The position numbers were made by a program, and so were the translations under genes. The notes beneath the pieces are model-generated. The model searched no databases, was not told where the DNA came from, and worked only from the letters and a program-made list of their open reading frames with translations. 64,000 bases of DNA from Parasphingorhabdus cellanae (lineage in GTDB: Bacteria; Pseudomonadota; Alphaproteobacteria; Sphingomonadales; Sphingomonadaceae), in NCBI RefSeq assembly GCF_017498565.1, contig NZ_CP071794.1, forward strand, positions 620,001-684,000, in the 5' to 3' direction. Shown here in pieces: positions 46,492 to 54,929 of this stretch (its first letter is position 1; each line of letters starts with the position of its first letter).

Positions 46492-47133
46492 TCATTCGGT
46501 GATCGGTGTCAGTTCCATCACATCGACCGTTGACTCATAATAGGGATAAGGAAAAACCATTCGCCATCGTTCTGGACCTATCCGCTGTACCACAGCTGCC
46601 TGATCACGCTCTGCGCTATTGCCATAGGCGATCAGCTTGTCTTCATATCCGTAAATCAGTGATCCCAAATAAATGGAATGGTGTGTACCCGCTTCATAAA
46701 GCCACCCGATGGTGCGCTGCGATCCTGTCAATTTGGTGAAATGGCGGCGGCCAGCGTCGACTGTTACCCGGCAACGGAAAGCGGGATAGGCGATATAGGG
46801 CAAGCCGCCCGCTGCATATCCGGCGAGCTTGCTAATCGAGCAAGCGTAAAGGCCAGCCGGAATATTACTGTTTGGAAGAGCCGCTGATTCTTGGAACAAC
46901 GGGTCTCGTTCCGAGATTTTGTCTGCTTCACCACGCTGCACGGCACTTTCACGGCCGAGCCGCAACGCTTTTTGCCAATCGTCCAGTCGTTTTTCATCCG
47001 CTGCCGTAACGAGCGTACGCCATTGCGAAGGCGGTTTGGCCTTTTCCTCGGCAGCGACAACAGGTGAAAATCCGACTGCGGCCAAGAATATCGAGGCCAG
47101 AATCAAAACTATCGAAAAAACGGAGCGGATCAT
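46492..47133 (-). CDS. DUF4893-like exported protein
   Basis: This 213-residue protein has a signal peptide (about residues 1-27, MIRSVFSIVLILASIFLAAVG). A domain follows with WRTLVTAADEKRLDDWQKALRLGRESA, FQESAALPNSNIPAGLYACSISKLAG, TGSQRTIGWLYEAGTHHSIYLGS and PERWRMVFPYPYYESTVDVMELTP. I recognise this as the DUF4893 pattern of sphingomonads, function unknown. It overlaps the end of the 3-hydroxybutyrate dehydrogenase gene by four bases and lies 69 bases before the M20 gene on the same strand. Confidence 0.72.
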   Translation of the reverse strand: MIRSVFSIVLILASIFLAAVGFSPVVAAEEKAKPPSQWRTLVTAADEKRLDDWQKALRLGRESAVQRGEADKISERDPLFQESAALPNSNIPAGLYACSISKLAGYAAGGLPYIAYPAFRCRVTVDAGRRHFTKLTGSQRTIGWLYEAGTHHSIYLGSLIYGYEDKLIAYGNSAERDQAAVVQRIGPERWRMVFPYPYYESTVDVMELTPITE

Positions 47134-47915
47134 TGTGCCGTCCAGCCTCCGTCGATGGAAATATTAGCACCGGTTATTGCACTGGCTTCATCTTTACAGA
47201 GAAAAACCGCCAGTGCGGCTATCTGCTCAATCTGAACAAATTGCTTAGTCGGCTGACCAGCCAGCAGCACGTCATTCATAACCTGTTCGCGCGTCATATT
47301 CCGAGCTTTCATTGTGTCGGGTATCTGGTTTTCAACCAATGGTGTCCAAGCATAGCCGGGCGAGATTGTATTGACCGTAATACCCTCTTGAGCCACTTCC
47401 AGCGCCACCGTTTTGCTAAAACCCGCAATCGCATGCTTTGCGGCATTATAGGCTGATTTGTAAGGGCTAGCGACCTTGCTGTGCATCGATCCGGTGTTGA
47501 TAATCCGGCCCCAGCCTCGTTCTTTCATCCCGGGCAAAACCGCTTTCGTTGTGTGGAAAGCGCTGTTGCAGATGATATCCATAATCGCATCCCACTTCTC
47601 TTCGGGGAATTCATCCACCGGCGCGACATGCTGGATACCGGCATTATTGACGAGAATATCGACGGCGCCCAGTTGCTCTGCGCAGTCGGCAACCATTTGA
47701 CGAATTTCCTCCGGCTTGGTCATATCGGCTTTGCTGTAAGCGGCCTTCGCTCCGCTAAGGCTTTCCAATTCTTGCCGCAATGCGTCGATTTCGCCTTCAT
47801 CACCAAAGCCGTTGATCATCACCGCTGCGCCCTCGGCCGCCAATGCTTTGGCATATCCCCCGCCGATGCCAGAGGTCGAACCGGTAATTAGCGCGGTTTT
47901 GCCGTTTAGAAACAT
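47130..47915 (-). CDS. bdhA: 3-hydroxybutyrate dehydrogenase
   Basis: The enzyme interconverts 3-hydroxybutyrate and acetoacetate, a step in PHB and ketone-body use. The 261-residue SDR has the cofactor motif TGSTSGIGGGYAKAL, NNAGIQHVAPVDEFP, the catalytic Ser in INTGSMHSKVASPYKSAYNAAKH with Tyr and Lys, and the C-terminal TISPGYAWTPLVENQIP and AITGANISIDGGWTAQ. The segment NNAGIQHVAP...EFP is distinctive of D-3-hydroxybutyrate dehydrogenases. It is coupled to the DUF4893 gene by a four-base overlap. Confidence 0.92.
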   Translation of the reverse strand: MFLNGKTALITGSTSGIGGGYAKALAAEGAAVMINGFGDEGEIDALRQELESLSGAKAAYSKADMTKPEEIRQMVADCAEQLGAVDILVNNAGIQHVAPVDEFPEEKWDAIMDIICNSAFHTTKAVLPGMKERGWGRIINTGSMHSKVASPYKSAYNAAKHAIAGFSKTVALEVAQEGITVNTISPGYAWTPLVENQIPDTMKARNMTREQVMNDVLLAGQPTKQFVQIEQIAALAVFLCKDEASAITGANISIDGGWTAQ

Positions 47916-48042
47916 CCATTTTCTCCTTTCGGCGACCTTAAAAGAGTCGAGAATGACTGCAACGGCTTTTTGTAAAAGAAATGCGCAATACTTGCGCTTT
48001 CGTTCGATTCAGGCGAATTGGGTTCCAAGAGGAGAAGAAGCC

Positions 48043-48951
48043 ATGCGTTTAGATGATCTGGATCCGAGCAAAAATGCCCGTGACCACGGCCGTGGCGGTG
48101 GACGTCGAGGATTTGGTGGTGGCGGCGGCGGAGGCGGCCTTGGATTGCTCCTGAGCTTCCTTCCCATGTTATTGGGCCGCAAAATGGGCTGCGGCACGAT
48201 CCTGTTGATCGGTGGCGCCGCACTGGCCTTCATGTATTTTGGTGGTGGAGCGAGCATGTTAACCGGCGGCGGCACCCAAGCCGGCGGTTCTGGCGACGCT
48301 GTTGCCTATGACACGCAGGACGAAATTTTTGCCGGTCAGGTCTTAGCCTCAACCGAACAAACATGGTCCAAATTGTTTCAGGCGAACGGATCACGCTATC
48401 AACCCACAACGATCAACTTCTATCAAGGTGGCGTCAGCTCCAACGGTTGTGGTTCGGCAAGCTCGGCTGCAGGTCCATTTTACTGCCCGGCCGATCAGGG
48501 CATTTATCTTGATACCTCGTTTTTCAACGAGCTGGAAACCAGAATGGGCGCCAAAGGTGATTTCGCCAAGGCTTATGTGATTGCTCATGAGGTTGGCCAC
48601 CACATCCAGACATTAAGCGGCGTTTCCAAACAGGTCCGCCAAGCACAAGCCCGTTCAAGCAAAGCAGAAGGAAACGCGCTGCAAGTGCGCATGGAACTTC
48701 AGGCCGATTGCTATGCAGGTGTCTGGGCTGCGCAAAATGCCGACCGCATGGAGCCCGGGGATGTTGAAGAAGGCCTAACCGCTGCGCACGCTATCGGTGA
48801 TGACACTTTGATGCGCGGCGCTGGACAGCGTCCGGTAGAAAGCATGTTTACCCATGGTAGTTCCGAACAGCGCATGGCGTGGCTGAAAAAAGGGATGCAA
48901 ACCGGCGATCCGGCCGCCTGCGATACATTCGCAAGCGGCGCGGTTCGCTAG
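48043..48951 (+). CDS. YpfJ-family zinc metallopeptidase (neutral zinc metallopeptidase domain)
   Basis: This 302-residue protein starts MRLDDLDPSKNARDHG and has a Gly-rich linker (about 18-33). A transmembrane segment around residue 50-70 follows, then a periplasmic catalytic domain with the zinc motif HEVGHHIQ (about residue 180) and the downstream Glu in ELQADCYAGVWA. The family (YpfJ/zinc_peptidase) is widespread and of unknown substrate. The ATG at 48043 has a GAGGAGAAG Shine-Dalgarno. A longer frame from 47812 overlaps bdhA on the other strand and is not supported. Confidence 0.92.
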   Translation: MRLDDLDPSKNARDHGRGGGRRGFGGGGGGGGLGLLLSFLPMLLGRKMGCGTILLIGGAALAFMYFGGGASMLTGGGTQAGGSGDAVAYDTQDEIFAGQVLASTEQTWSKLFQANGSRYQPTTINFYQGGVSSNGCGSASSAAGPFYCPADQGIYLDTSFFNELETRMGAKGDFAKAYVIAHEVGHHIQTLSGVSKQVRQAQARSSKAEGNALQVRMELQADCYAGVWAAQNADRMEPGDVEEGLTAAHAIGDDTLMRGAGQRPVESMFTHGSSEQRMAWLKKGMQTGDPAACDTFASGAVR

Positions 48952-48960
48952 GCTGTTCGC

Positions 48961-50385
48961 TTAGGTTGCGTTGGTCTTTTGCAACGAACGCGACCAATCC
49001 AACCGGCGGGTAACAAACATCACCCCGGCCAGAGCGGCAAAGATCAACAGTGAACCGATGAGCAGAGAGTAAGCCTCAAGGCTCAGCAGGATGTAGATCA
49101 CACCGTAAAGTGCAGCGAGCAAGCCGCCGATAATCGATGCCCTTCGCCAACTGGACAGAACCGATGCGGCATAGGCCGTGATCAATCCAATCGTGGCTAC
49201 CGATGCCGCGACATAGGCAAGCGCAAAGCCGATAATCTCGGCAAAGGCGAGCAGCAGGATGAAGAACAGCACCAGCGCAACGCCAACCAGGATATACTGG
49301 ACGGAAGAAATCCGTACGCCACCGATCAGATCGAACAGCAAGAAAGCGACAAAGGTAAAGCCGATAAACAGGAAACCATATTTGGTCGCCCGGCTGACTT
49401 GATCATAAAGATCAACGGGCTGGATGAGATTGACGGTCACGCTGGATGCGCTCTCCGCTCCACCGCCGCCGTAGGAGTCAAATGATCGGTTACTATTTTG
49501 TGGAAAAACCTGCTGCCCCGCTTGCGTGGAGGTCAGCGAGCTACCCAGGGCCAGATTGGATATACCATATTTCGCGGTGAAGCCTGTTTCCGTGACTTCA
49601 TTATCGGGCAAGAAACCGCCCGTAAAGCTTGGGTGCGGCCATTTTGATGTGACGGACCAGTTGGTCTGCCCCGCATCTGGCACCATTGTCAGGCTCTCCG
49701 TTCCGCGGAATTTTACGTCAAATTCTATAGCCATTTCACCGTCTGCCAAAGCGGTCGCATCCAGCCACGAAAAGAAACCGGTGTTACCGGTTTCGCCAAG
49801 GCCTTTACCCGGCTGTAAAACCAGCGGTTGGCCATCAACGGTCAGCTTATTGTCAGCCGACAAGCCTCTTGCATCCGAAAGGCCGAAGCGAATCTCAGCG
49901 CGGGCAAAATCGATATCTGCCGGATCAATACCGGAACGATCAAAATCCTCGGGCAATTTGAAGGAAGCAGAACCGGTTACATTGGTGTTGTAAATCACGA
50001 CTTCATAGATGGAGCGGCTTTTGACTTCGGTCTTGATGTCGCTGTCAAAAGTCATGACTTCTGGCGAGATATAGAGTTCGCGTGTAACCACATTGGTGCG
50101 GGTAACAGTCTTGCCGTCCTGTTCCACTGATTCCTGAACCTTTGCTCTGTAAGGCAAAACGATCTTCGGCCCGGCGAACACTTGCTGACCACCCCAACCC
50201 GTGACAATGGATCGCTCCGCCTGCTCGCTCTGGTTTTGGCGGTCGTAAATCAGCAGCCAGCTAGCGAATAACGGAATCGCAAGCAGGAAGCCCGTTAGCA
50301 GCACCAAAAGAAATTTAGCGCCGGGCGATCTTTCCGGTTTTGCCGTTTGCTCCGGCGATTGAATAGGTTCGGCGTTTTCAGTCAT
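48961..50385 (-). CDS. creD: Cell-envelope integrity protein CreD
   Basis: CreD is an inner-membrane protein of unknown molecular role, induced by the CreBC system in E. coli and linked to envelope stress and beta-lactam response. The 474-residue protein has one N-terminal helix (FLLVLLTGFLLAIPLFASWLLI). A large periplasmic domain follows with GGQQVFAGPKIVLPYRAKV, SASFKLPEDFDRSGID and WPHPSFTGGFLPD, then six helices at the C-terminus (YGFLFIGFTFVAFLLFDL, VQYILVGVALVLFFILLLAF, ...). The order and GGV-IHPVQY-like block fit CreD. The start ATG 50385 has GAGGGAAAG as ribosome binding site. It is convergent with the YpfJ gene (nine bases apart). Confidence 0.9.
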   Translation of the reverse strand: MTENAEPIQSPEQTAKPERSPGAKFLLVLLTGFLLAIPLFASWLLIYDRQNQSEQAERSIVTGWGGQQVFAGPKIVLPYRAKVQESVEQDGKTVTRTNVVTRELYISPEVMTFDSDIKTEVKSRSIYEVVIYNTNVTGSASFKLPEDFDRSGIDPADIDFARAEIRFGLSDARGLSADNKLTVDGQPLVLQPGKGLGETGNTGFFSWLDATALADGEMAIEFDVKFRGTESLTMVPDAGQTNWSVTSKWPHPSFTGGFLPDNEVTETGFTAKYGISNLALGSSLTSTQAGQQVFPQNSNRSFDSYGGGGAESASSVTVNLIQPVDLYDQVSRATKYGFLFIGFTFVAFLLFDLIGGVRISSVQYILVGVALVLFFILLLAFAEIIGFALAYVAASVATIGLITAYAASVLSSWRRASIIGGLLAALYGVIYILLSLEAYSLLIGSLLIFAALAGVMFVTRRLDWSRSLQKTNAT

Positions 50386-50501
50386 CGTGAACTTTCCCTC
50401 TAAATCCCTGTATTTGGATGGCCGCCGCTCTTGCAAGCCGCTGCCATTGCTCTAATCATAATCCTCATGCTCTTCCATCCGAGCGACGAATCGAGGCCTA
50501 C

Positions 50502-51665
50502 GTGCGACGAATTAACACATTAGGGGATTGCCACAATGTGAACGACTTTCGTTCGCTGGCGAAAAAACGTCTTCCTTTTCCGATCTTTGACTATATTGAT
50601 GGCGCCGCTGATGACGAAGTGACCCGTCGCCGTAATACCGAAGCCTATGAGGCGTGCGACCTTGTACCCAATGTCCTCGCCGGGGTCGAGACAATCGATA
50701 TGAAGACGACAGTCATGGGCCAGGAACTCGCTATGCCTTTGTTCCTTTCACCCACGGCCTTGCAACGCCTGTTCCACTGGCAAGGCGAACGCGGCGTGGC
50801 GCGAGCCGCCGAGAAATTCGGGACATTTTTTGGTATCTCTTCGCTGGCGACGGTCAGCATTGAGGAAATCGGGAAGAGCATCAGCACACCCAAAATGTTC
50901 CAGCTCTATGTTCACAAGGACAAGGGCCTTAACAGATCGATGGTCGAACGCTGCAAGGCCGCGAAATTCGATGCGATCACCCTGACCGTCGACACCATCG
51001 TCGGTGGCAATCGGGAACGCTGCCTGCGCTCCGGATTTACCAGCCCGCCCAAAATTACACCTGCCAGTTTCCTGAGCTACGCGACCAAACCGGCCTGGGC
51101 CGTCAATTATATGCTTCGCGAGAAATTTGAACTGTCCAACCTTAAAGACCATGTCGCGGAGGGTACCAATGTTGCACTATCGGTGGCGGAATATTTCTCA
51201 ACTATGCTCGATCAATCACTCGACTGGCGCATGGCGGAAGATGTGCGCAAGGACTGGGGCGGTGAATTTTGTTTAAAAGGCATTATGTCCGTGGAAGACG
51301 CCAAACGCGCGGTAGATATTGGCGCAACAGCGATCATGGTTTCCAACCATGGTGGACGGCAACTGGATGGATCCCGCGCGCCTTTTGATCAGCTTGCAGA
51401 GATCTGCGAAGCGGTAGGCGACCGGATAGATGTCATTTGCGACGGCGGGATCACCCGCGGCAGCCATGTGCTGAAAGCGTTAAGCGTTGGTGCAAAGGCC
51501 TGTTCCGGAGGGCGGCTTTACCTCTATGCCCTGGCAGCGGCGGGGCAGGCAGGGGTTGAACGCAGCCTCGGCTTGCTGCAAGCTGAGATTGAACGGGACA
51601 TGAAACTTATGGGTGTGACATCCGTTGATCAGTTGAACCGTGACAACTTGCGGTACCGGACTTGA
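50502..51665 (+). CDS. lldD: FMN-dependent alpha-hydroxy-acid dehydrogenase (L-lactate dehydrogenase, LldD type)
   Basis: This 387-residue FMN enzyme oxidises L-lactate or a related 2-hydroxyacid to the keto acid and passes electrons to the quinone pool. Features in order are NDFRSLAKKRLPFPIFDYIDGAADDE (the Tyr and GADDE region), PLFLSPTALQRLFHWQGERG, MFQLYVHKDKGL, LTVDTIVGGNRERCLR and the active-site HGGRQLDGSRAP (His and Arg) with ICDGGITRGSHVLKALSVGA. The start is GTG 50502 with GAGG five bases upstream, matching the usual short N-terminus; the ATG at 50418 would add 28 residues without homology. The preferred substrate is not provable from sequence. Confidence 0.87.
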   Translation: MRRINTLGDCHNVNDFRSLAKKRLPFPIFDYIDGAADDEVTRRRNTEAYEACDLVPNVLAGVETIDMKTTVMGQELAMPLFLSPTALQRLFHWQGERGVARAAEKFGTFFGISSLATVSIEEIGKSISTPKMFQLYVHKDKGLNRSMVERCKAAKFDAITLTVDTIVGGNRERCLRSGFTSPPKITPASFLSYATKPAWAVNYMLREKFELSNLKDHVAEGTNVALSVAEYFSTMLDQSLDWRMAEDVRKDWGGEFCLKGIMSVEDAKRAVDIGATAIMVSNHGGRQLDGSRAPFDQLAEICEAVGDRIDVICDGGITRGSHVLKALSVGAKACSGGRLYLYALAAAGQAGVERSLGLLQAEIERDMKLMGVTSVDQLNRDNLRYRT

Positions 51666-51685
51666 AGACAAACAGGGAATTGATG

Positions 51686-52195
51686 ATGCGAAACTCCATA
51701 AAACTAGCAATCGGCTCATGTGCGACAGCGCTTCTCTTTTCCGCACCGGCTCAGGCGCAAAAAGCTGACCCTGATCAGTCGATGGAAGAACATGCGGAGG
51801 ATGCAGCGACCACACCGGCCAGGGATGTCGGTTTGAAGAAAACCAAAATACCCGAAAAACTGATCGCCATTCAAGACGATCCCTATTCTCTCGATGGTCT
51901 GCGGCGCTGCGCCGCGATCATCAATGAAGTGGAAGAACTGGATGTTGTACTGGCGCCCGATGTGAATGAGGAAGTCGATAAGTCCAAAGCGGAAAAACGC
52001 GAGGAAACAGCCGGGCGTGTGGCGGGTGGAATAATTGGGGGACTGATCCCGTTTCGCGGCATCGTCCGAGAAATATCCGGTGCGGCGGGAGACGAACGCA
52101 AATATAATGCAGCGGTCTACGCAGGTGTCGTCCGGCGCGGCTTCCTGAAAGGTGTGGGCCGGGAAAGGGGTTGCAAGGCACCCGCGCGTCCGTAA
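51686..52195 (+). CDS. Hypothetical exported protein, first of a tandem paralogous pair
   Basis: This 169-residue protein has a signal peptide (MRNSIKLAIGSCATALLFSAPAQAQ). The mature part shares with the next gene: a short acidic start with an HAE core, PARDVGLKKTKIPEKLIAIQDDPY, RRCAAI, LDVVLAPD, KSKAEKREE, RVAGGIIGGLIPFRGIVREISGA, and the terminal RRGFLKGV-GCKAP. The Gly-rich GGIIGGLIPFRG looks like a short hydrophobic membrane-active segment. Two Cys are conserved between the paralogs (RRC, RGC). No family is recognised. AGGGA before the ATG at 51686 supports this start. It follows the lldD gene by 20 bases, so it may be in one transcript with it. Confidence 0.72.
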   Translation: MRNSIKLAIGSCATALLFSAPAQAQKADPDQSMEEHAEDAATTPARDVGLKKTKIPEKLIAIQDDPYSLDGLRRCAAIINEVEELDVVLAPDVNEEVDKSKAEKREETAGRVAGGIIGGLIPFRGIVREISGAAGDERKYNAAVYAGVVRRGFLKGVGRERGCKAPARP

Positions 52196-52245
52196 ACTGT
52201 AATAGCGGGGCAAAAAACTTAAGGGGGCACTTGGGGAAGGACATC

Positions 52246-52791
52246 ATGTCCACCAACAAAACCGCAGCCAGCCTGTTTACAGCTATATGTGTTAGCTTTG
52301 CTACCAGCGCGCAAGCCGAGATGCCGCATAAAGACCTTTCCATGGAAAGACACGCTGAAAACGCGCTGATGCAGCCGGTAAAAGACGTAAACTTGCGAAA
52401 AGACCAAATTCCCGAGAAACTTTTGGCTGTTCAAAACCACCCTTATGATCTTGAAAATATGCGGGGTTGCCGAGCGTTAGAGGCTGAAATTACGCAGCTG
52501 GATGAACTTCTCGGGCCTGATATCAACCAGTTGCAGGAAAAAAGCCTGACCGAAAAACGTGAGCAAGGTGTAAGCCGAGTGGCTGGTGCAATGATCGGAG
52601 GGCTGATCCCCTTTCGGGGGGTCGTCCGCGAGTTAAGCGGTGCCAATGCTGCAAAGCGCCGGTTTCTGGAAGCAATTGCAGCGGGCAATGCACGGCGAAG
52701 TTTTTTGAAAGGCGTTGCCGTGACAAAAGGCTGTTTGACCGCGCCGCAGCCACGCGTGCTGGCATTGGCCTATAATTTTCAGGGATTTTAG
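52246..52791 (+). CDS. Hypothetical exported protein, second of a tandem paralogous pair
   Basis: This 181-residue protein has a signal peptide (MSTNKTAASLFTAICVSFATSAQAE) and the same order of motifs as its upstream neighbour: HAENALMQPVKDVNLRKDQIPEKLLAVQNHPYDL, RGC, LDELLGPD, KSLTEKREQ, RVAGAMIGGLIPFRGVVRELSGA, ARRSFLKGV and KGC. The similarity extends over the whole mature part, so the two arose by duplication; sequence has diverged to roughly half identity by eye. The C-terminal extension after KGCLTAPQPR is unique. The start ATG 52246 follows GGGGAAGG. A longer frame from 52171 overlaps the first gene and is not supported. Confidence 0.72.
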   Translation: MSTNKTAASLFTAICVSFATSAQAEMPHKDLSMERHAENALMQPVKDVNLRKDQIPEKLLAVQNHPYDLENMRGCRALEAEITQLDELLGPDINQLQEKSLTEKREQGVSRVAGAMIGGLIPFRGVVRELSGANAAKRRFLEAIAAGNARRSFLKGVAVTKGCLTAPQPRVLALAYNFQGF

Positions 52792-52807
52792 GTAGCGTTC
52801 TTAACGC

Positions 52808-53623
52808 TCAACGCGCTCGTACAATCCAAATACCGCCTGGCAATGCCACTCGGCCACCATCATCATGGGGTGCGAGGGCCTCTTTCAAGGCCAGCAGAAG
52901 CCGGGATTTCAGCTCGTCGTCAACTTCTCTCAGCGCCCGTGATGCCGGTCCGATCTGGGATGAAAAATAGACCGCATCATCGACGCCGCCCGATTGCGAC
53001 AGGCAAATCTCAACGGGATGCGATGTCATCGTAACGTCTTCAAAACCCGCTTTGGTCAATATGCTTTGCAACCGCTCGCCATCTGCAAATGCAAATGGCC
53101 CGGGCGCATGCGGGTCTGTTTCCGGCGCCTCTGGCAACAAAGGCTTGATCGCCGCCATGGGAACCATCACCCACAAATTGACCTTCGGGCTCTGCCAGCA
53201 AGCAAAGACCATCCGGCCGCCGGGCTTCAGATTGGCTTTAATATTTGTGAAAGCAGCCACCGGATCTTCGAAAAACATCACGCCAAAGCGTGACATGATC
53301 AGATCAAAACCTTCATCCGCCCGATATTCGGCAGCATCCGCCAGCAGGAGTGTACCGCGACCATTCGCGCGTGACCGCGCCCGTTCCAGCATGGGTTTAG
53401 ACACATCAACGCCAGTTACATCCGCGCCAGCATCCATCGCAATCAGCGAAGTTTCACCGGTGCCGCAGCCAATGTCCAAAACGCGCTCGCCGGGTATAAT
53501 GGCGGCGGCTTCCAGCAACAGGGATGTGACTGGCGCCAGCAATGCGTCCATGACATCCTGCTGCTCCGTCCACTTCACACCAGCATTGTCATTCCAATAT
53601 TCGATCTGCTCTTCATTGGACAT
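52808..53623 (-). CDS. Class I SAM-dependent methyltransferase
   Basis: This 271-residue protein shows the Rossmann-type motif I VLDIGCGTGETSLIAMDAGADVTGVDVS (about residues 47-75), motif II LADAAEYRADEGFDLIMSRFGVMFFEDPVAAF and motif III LKPGGRMVFACWQSP. It belongs to the Methyltransf_11/25 superfamily of UbiE-like enzymes. The WQSPKVNLWVMVPMAA and related block is typical of a common proteobacterial group that methylates unknown small molecules. It is convergent with the second tandem paralog. The substrate is not deducible from sequence. Confidence 0.88.
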   Translation of the reverse strand: MSNEEQIEYWNDNAGVKWTEQQDVMDALLAPVTSLLLEAAAIIPGERVLDIGCGTGETSLIAMDAGADVTGVDVSKPMLERARSRANGRGTLLLADAAEYRADEGFDLIMSRFGVMFFEDPVAAFTNIKANLKPGGRMVFACWQSPKVNLWVMVPMAAIKPLLPEAPETDPHAPGPFAFADGERLQSILTKAGFEDVTMTSHPVEICLSQSGGVDDAVYFSSQIGPASRALREVDDELKSRLLLALKEALAPHDDGGRVALPGGIWIVRAR

Positions 53624-53672
53624 TACCGTGCTCCATTTTATTTATGGGGTCCACAGCTTGCAAGACCGGGAC

Positions 53673-54929
53673 TTACAAATCTTTTAGAAAATCGAACTCA
53701 TCATCTTCGCGCGGATCGGGATTGAATAAAATTTTCAACCTTTGCGGTGACGAAGGGATTGCTTTTTTTGGATCAGCGAAATGCAGTTTGATATCGGTAT
53801 GCTTAAACGCAGCTTTCAGCTGGTGCCAATATTGCCCCTCAATTACAATCAGCGCCCTGCCCCAACGAAAGTCCCCCGGATTCGCATCTGCAGCGATGGC
53901 AGACAATAACTTCAGCAGGTTTTGTTGGTCAGACGAGGCAATGGAAAGCTCAGTATATATCCAATCCGTTTCATTCTTGCCTTCCACCATCTCGGCAAAT
54001 TCATCTTTAATCCATTGCACCGACTTTTGATAATCGGCGTGGTCAACCGGTCTCAAATGTTTGGTGGCGCTGATATCATCGGGTTCAATCATGCGAAACC
54101 AAGCCTCCCGCATGTAGTGATGCCAGTCGCGCTCCGTCATGGGGTATTTCGCTATAAGCGGCGCCAGCTCGGCTTCTATCCTGTTCGCTTCCCAATCCAA
54201 TTGGCTTTTTTGTACGGCGAGAGCAGACAACATAGCGTCTATCCATGCATCGGTATCGCTTTTCGAGACGTATCCGCTGTCCAAATCAATTTTAAACTCG
54301 ACAGTCTTTACCTTTGAATGATCGCCTCGGGAGTCAAGAACTGGAGAAATTATGGCCAGCTTAAATCCTTCATGGTCAAATACTGGATCGCCTTTTTTCC
54401 AAGACCGGGAACTCACACTTCGCGGTAAGGCCTGCAAGTAGTAGGGCGGCAGGAACGACTCCAAGTCGTGAGCACCCAATAGGCCCTTTCCACGCTTATA
54501 ACGGACTATTGTGGCCGGGCCATAGCCTACACTATGCCAGTTATCGAACGTAACCAGATACTGGCCATCATCCGAAAGAATTGCCGTGACTGGAGCCACT
54601 TCATTAACAAGGTCCACCTCCCAATTGGTTAGCCAATTGCCCGATCCATCTTTCATTTCGATGACCGCCAAAGCCCTAACAATGGAAGCGTCAGGCGGAA
54701 GCCCCGGATCTTTCCGTTCATCCAGCTTGTCGCGAAAATACTCTAGGGGACTAGACAGATCACGCGGAATGATGGTGACGCGAGCAGCACCTGAATCTGA
54801 CTCGAACACAGCCTGTCCAGGTGGTGCCCAACTGTCAGCTAGAACCGGCTGAGAAGCAATTGCACTAAACAGGAAAAAACACAGATACTGAATTGATTGA
54901 GCAAAACTAAAGCTCAATCCTCTTTGCAT
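53673..54929 (-). CDS. Hypothetical exported protein coupled to sdhA
   Basis: This 418-residue protein has a signal peptide ([32 protein letters not shown]). An N-terminal beta-rich part reads WAPPGQAVFESDSGAARVTIIPRD, then DDGQYLVTFDNWHSVGYGPATIVRY, which recalls proteins that read out a stored value. A helical C-terminal part of charged segments ends REDDEFDFLKDL. No family is recognised. Its ATG shares one base with the sdhA stop codon (TGATG), so it is translated with the sdh operon. In relatives, sdhB usually lies at this place. Its base composition is slightly more AT-rich than sdhA. Function is unknown. Confidence 0.6.
   Translation of the reverse strand: MQRGLSFSFAQSIQYLCFFLFSAIASQPVLADSWAPPGQAVFESDSGAARVTIIPRDLSSPLEYFRDKLDERKDPGLPPDASIVRALAVIEMKDGSGNWLTNWEVDLVNEVAPVTAILSDDGQYLVTFDNWHSVGYGPATIVRYKRGKGLLGAHDLESFLPPYYLQALPRSVSSRSWKKGDPVFDHEGFKLAIISPVLDSRGDHSKVKTVEFKIDLDSGYVSKSDTDAWIDAMLSALAVQKSQLDWEANRIEAELAPLIAKYPMTERDWHHYMREAWFRMIEPDDISATKHLRPVDHADYQKSVQWIKDEFAEMVEGKNETDWIYTELSIASSDQQNLLKLLSAIAADANPGDFRWGRALIVIEGQYWHQLKAAFKHTDIKLHFADPKKAIPSSPQRLKILFNPDPREDDEFDFLKDL

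Noticed and set aside
47812..48042. Upstream extension of the YpfJ-type peptidase
   Set aside because: It overlaps the start of bdhA on the other strand; the ATG at 48043 has a clear GAGGAGAAG ribosome binding site.
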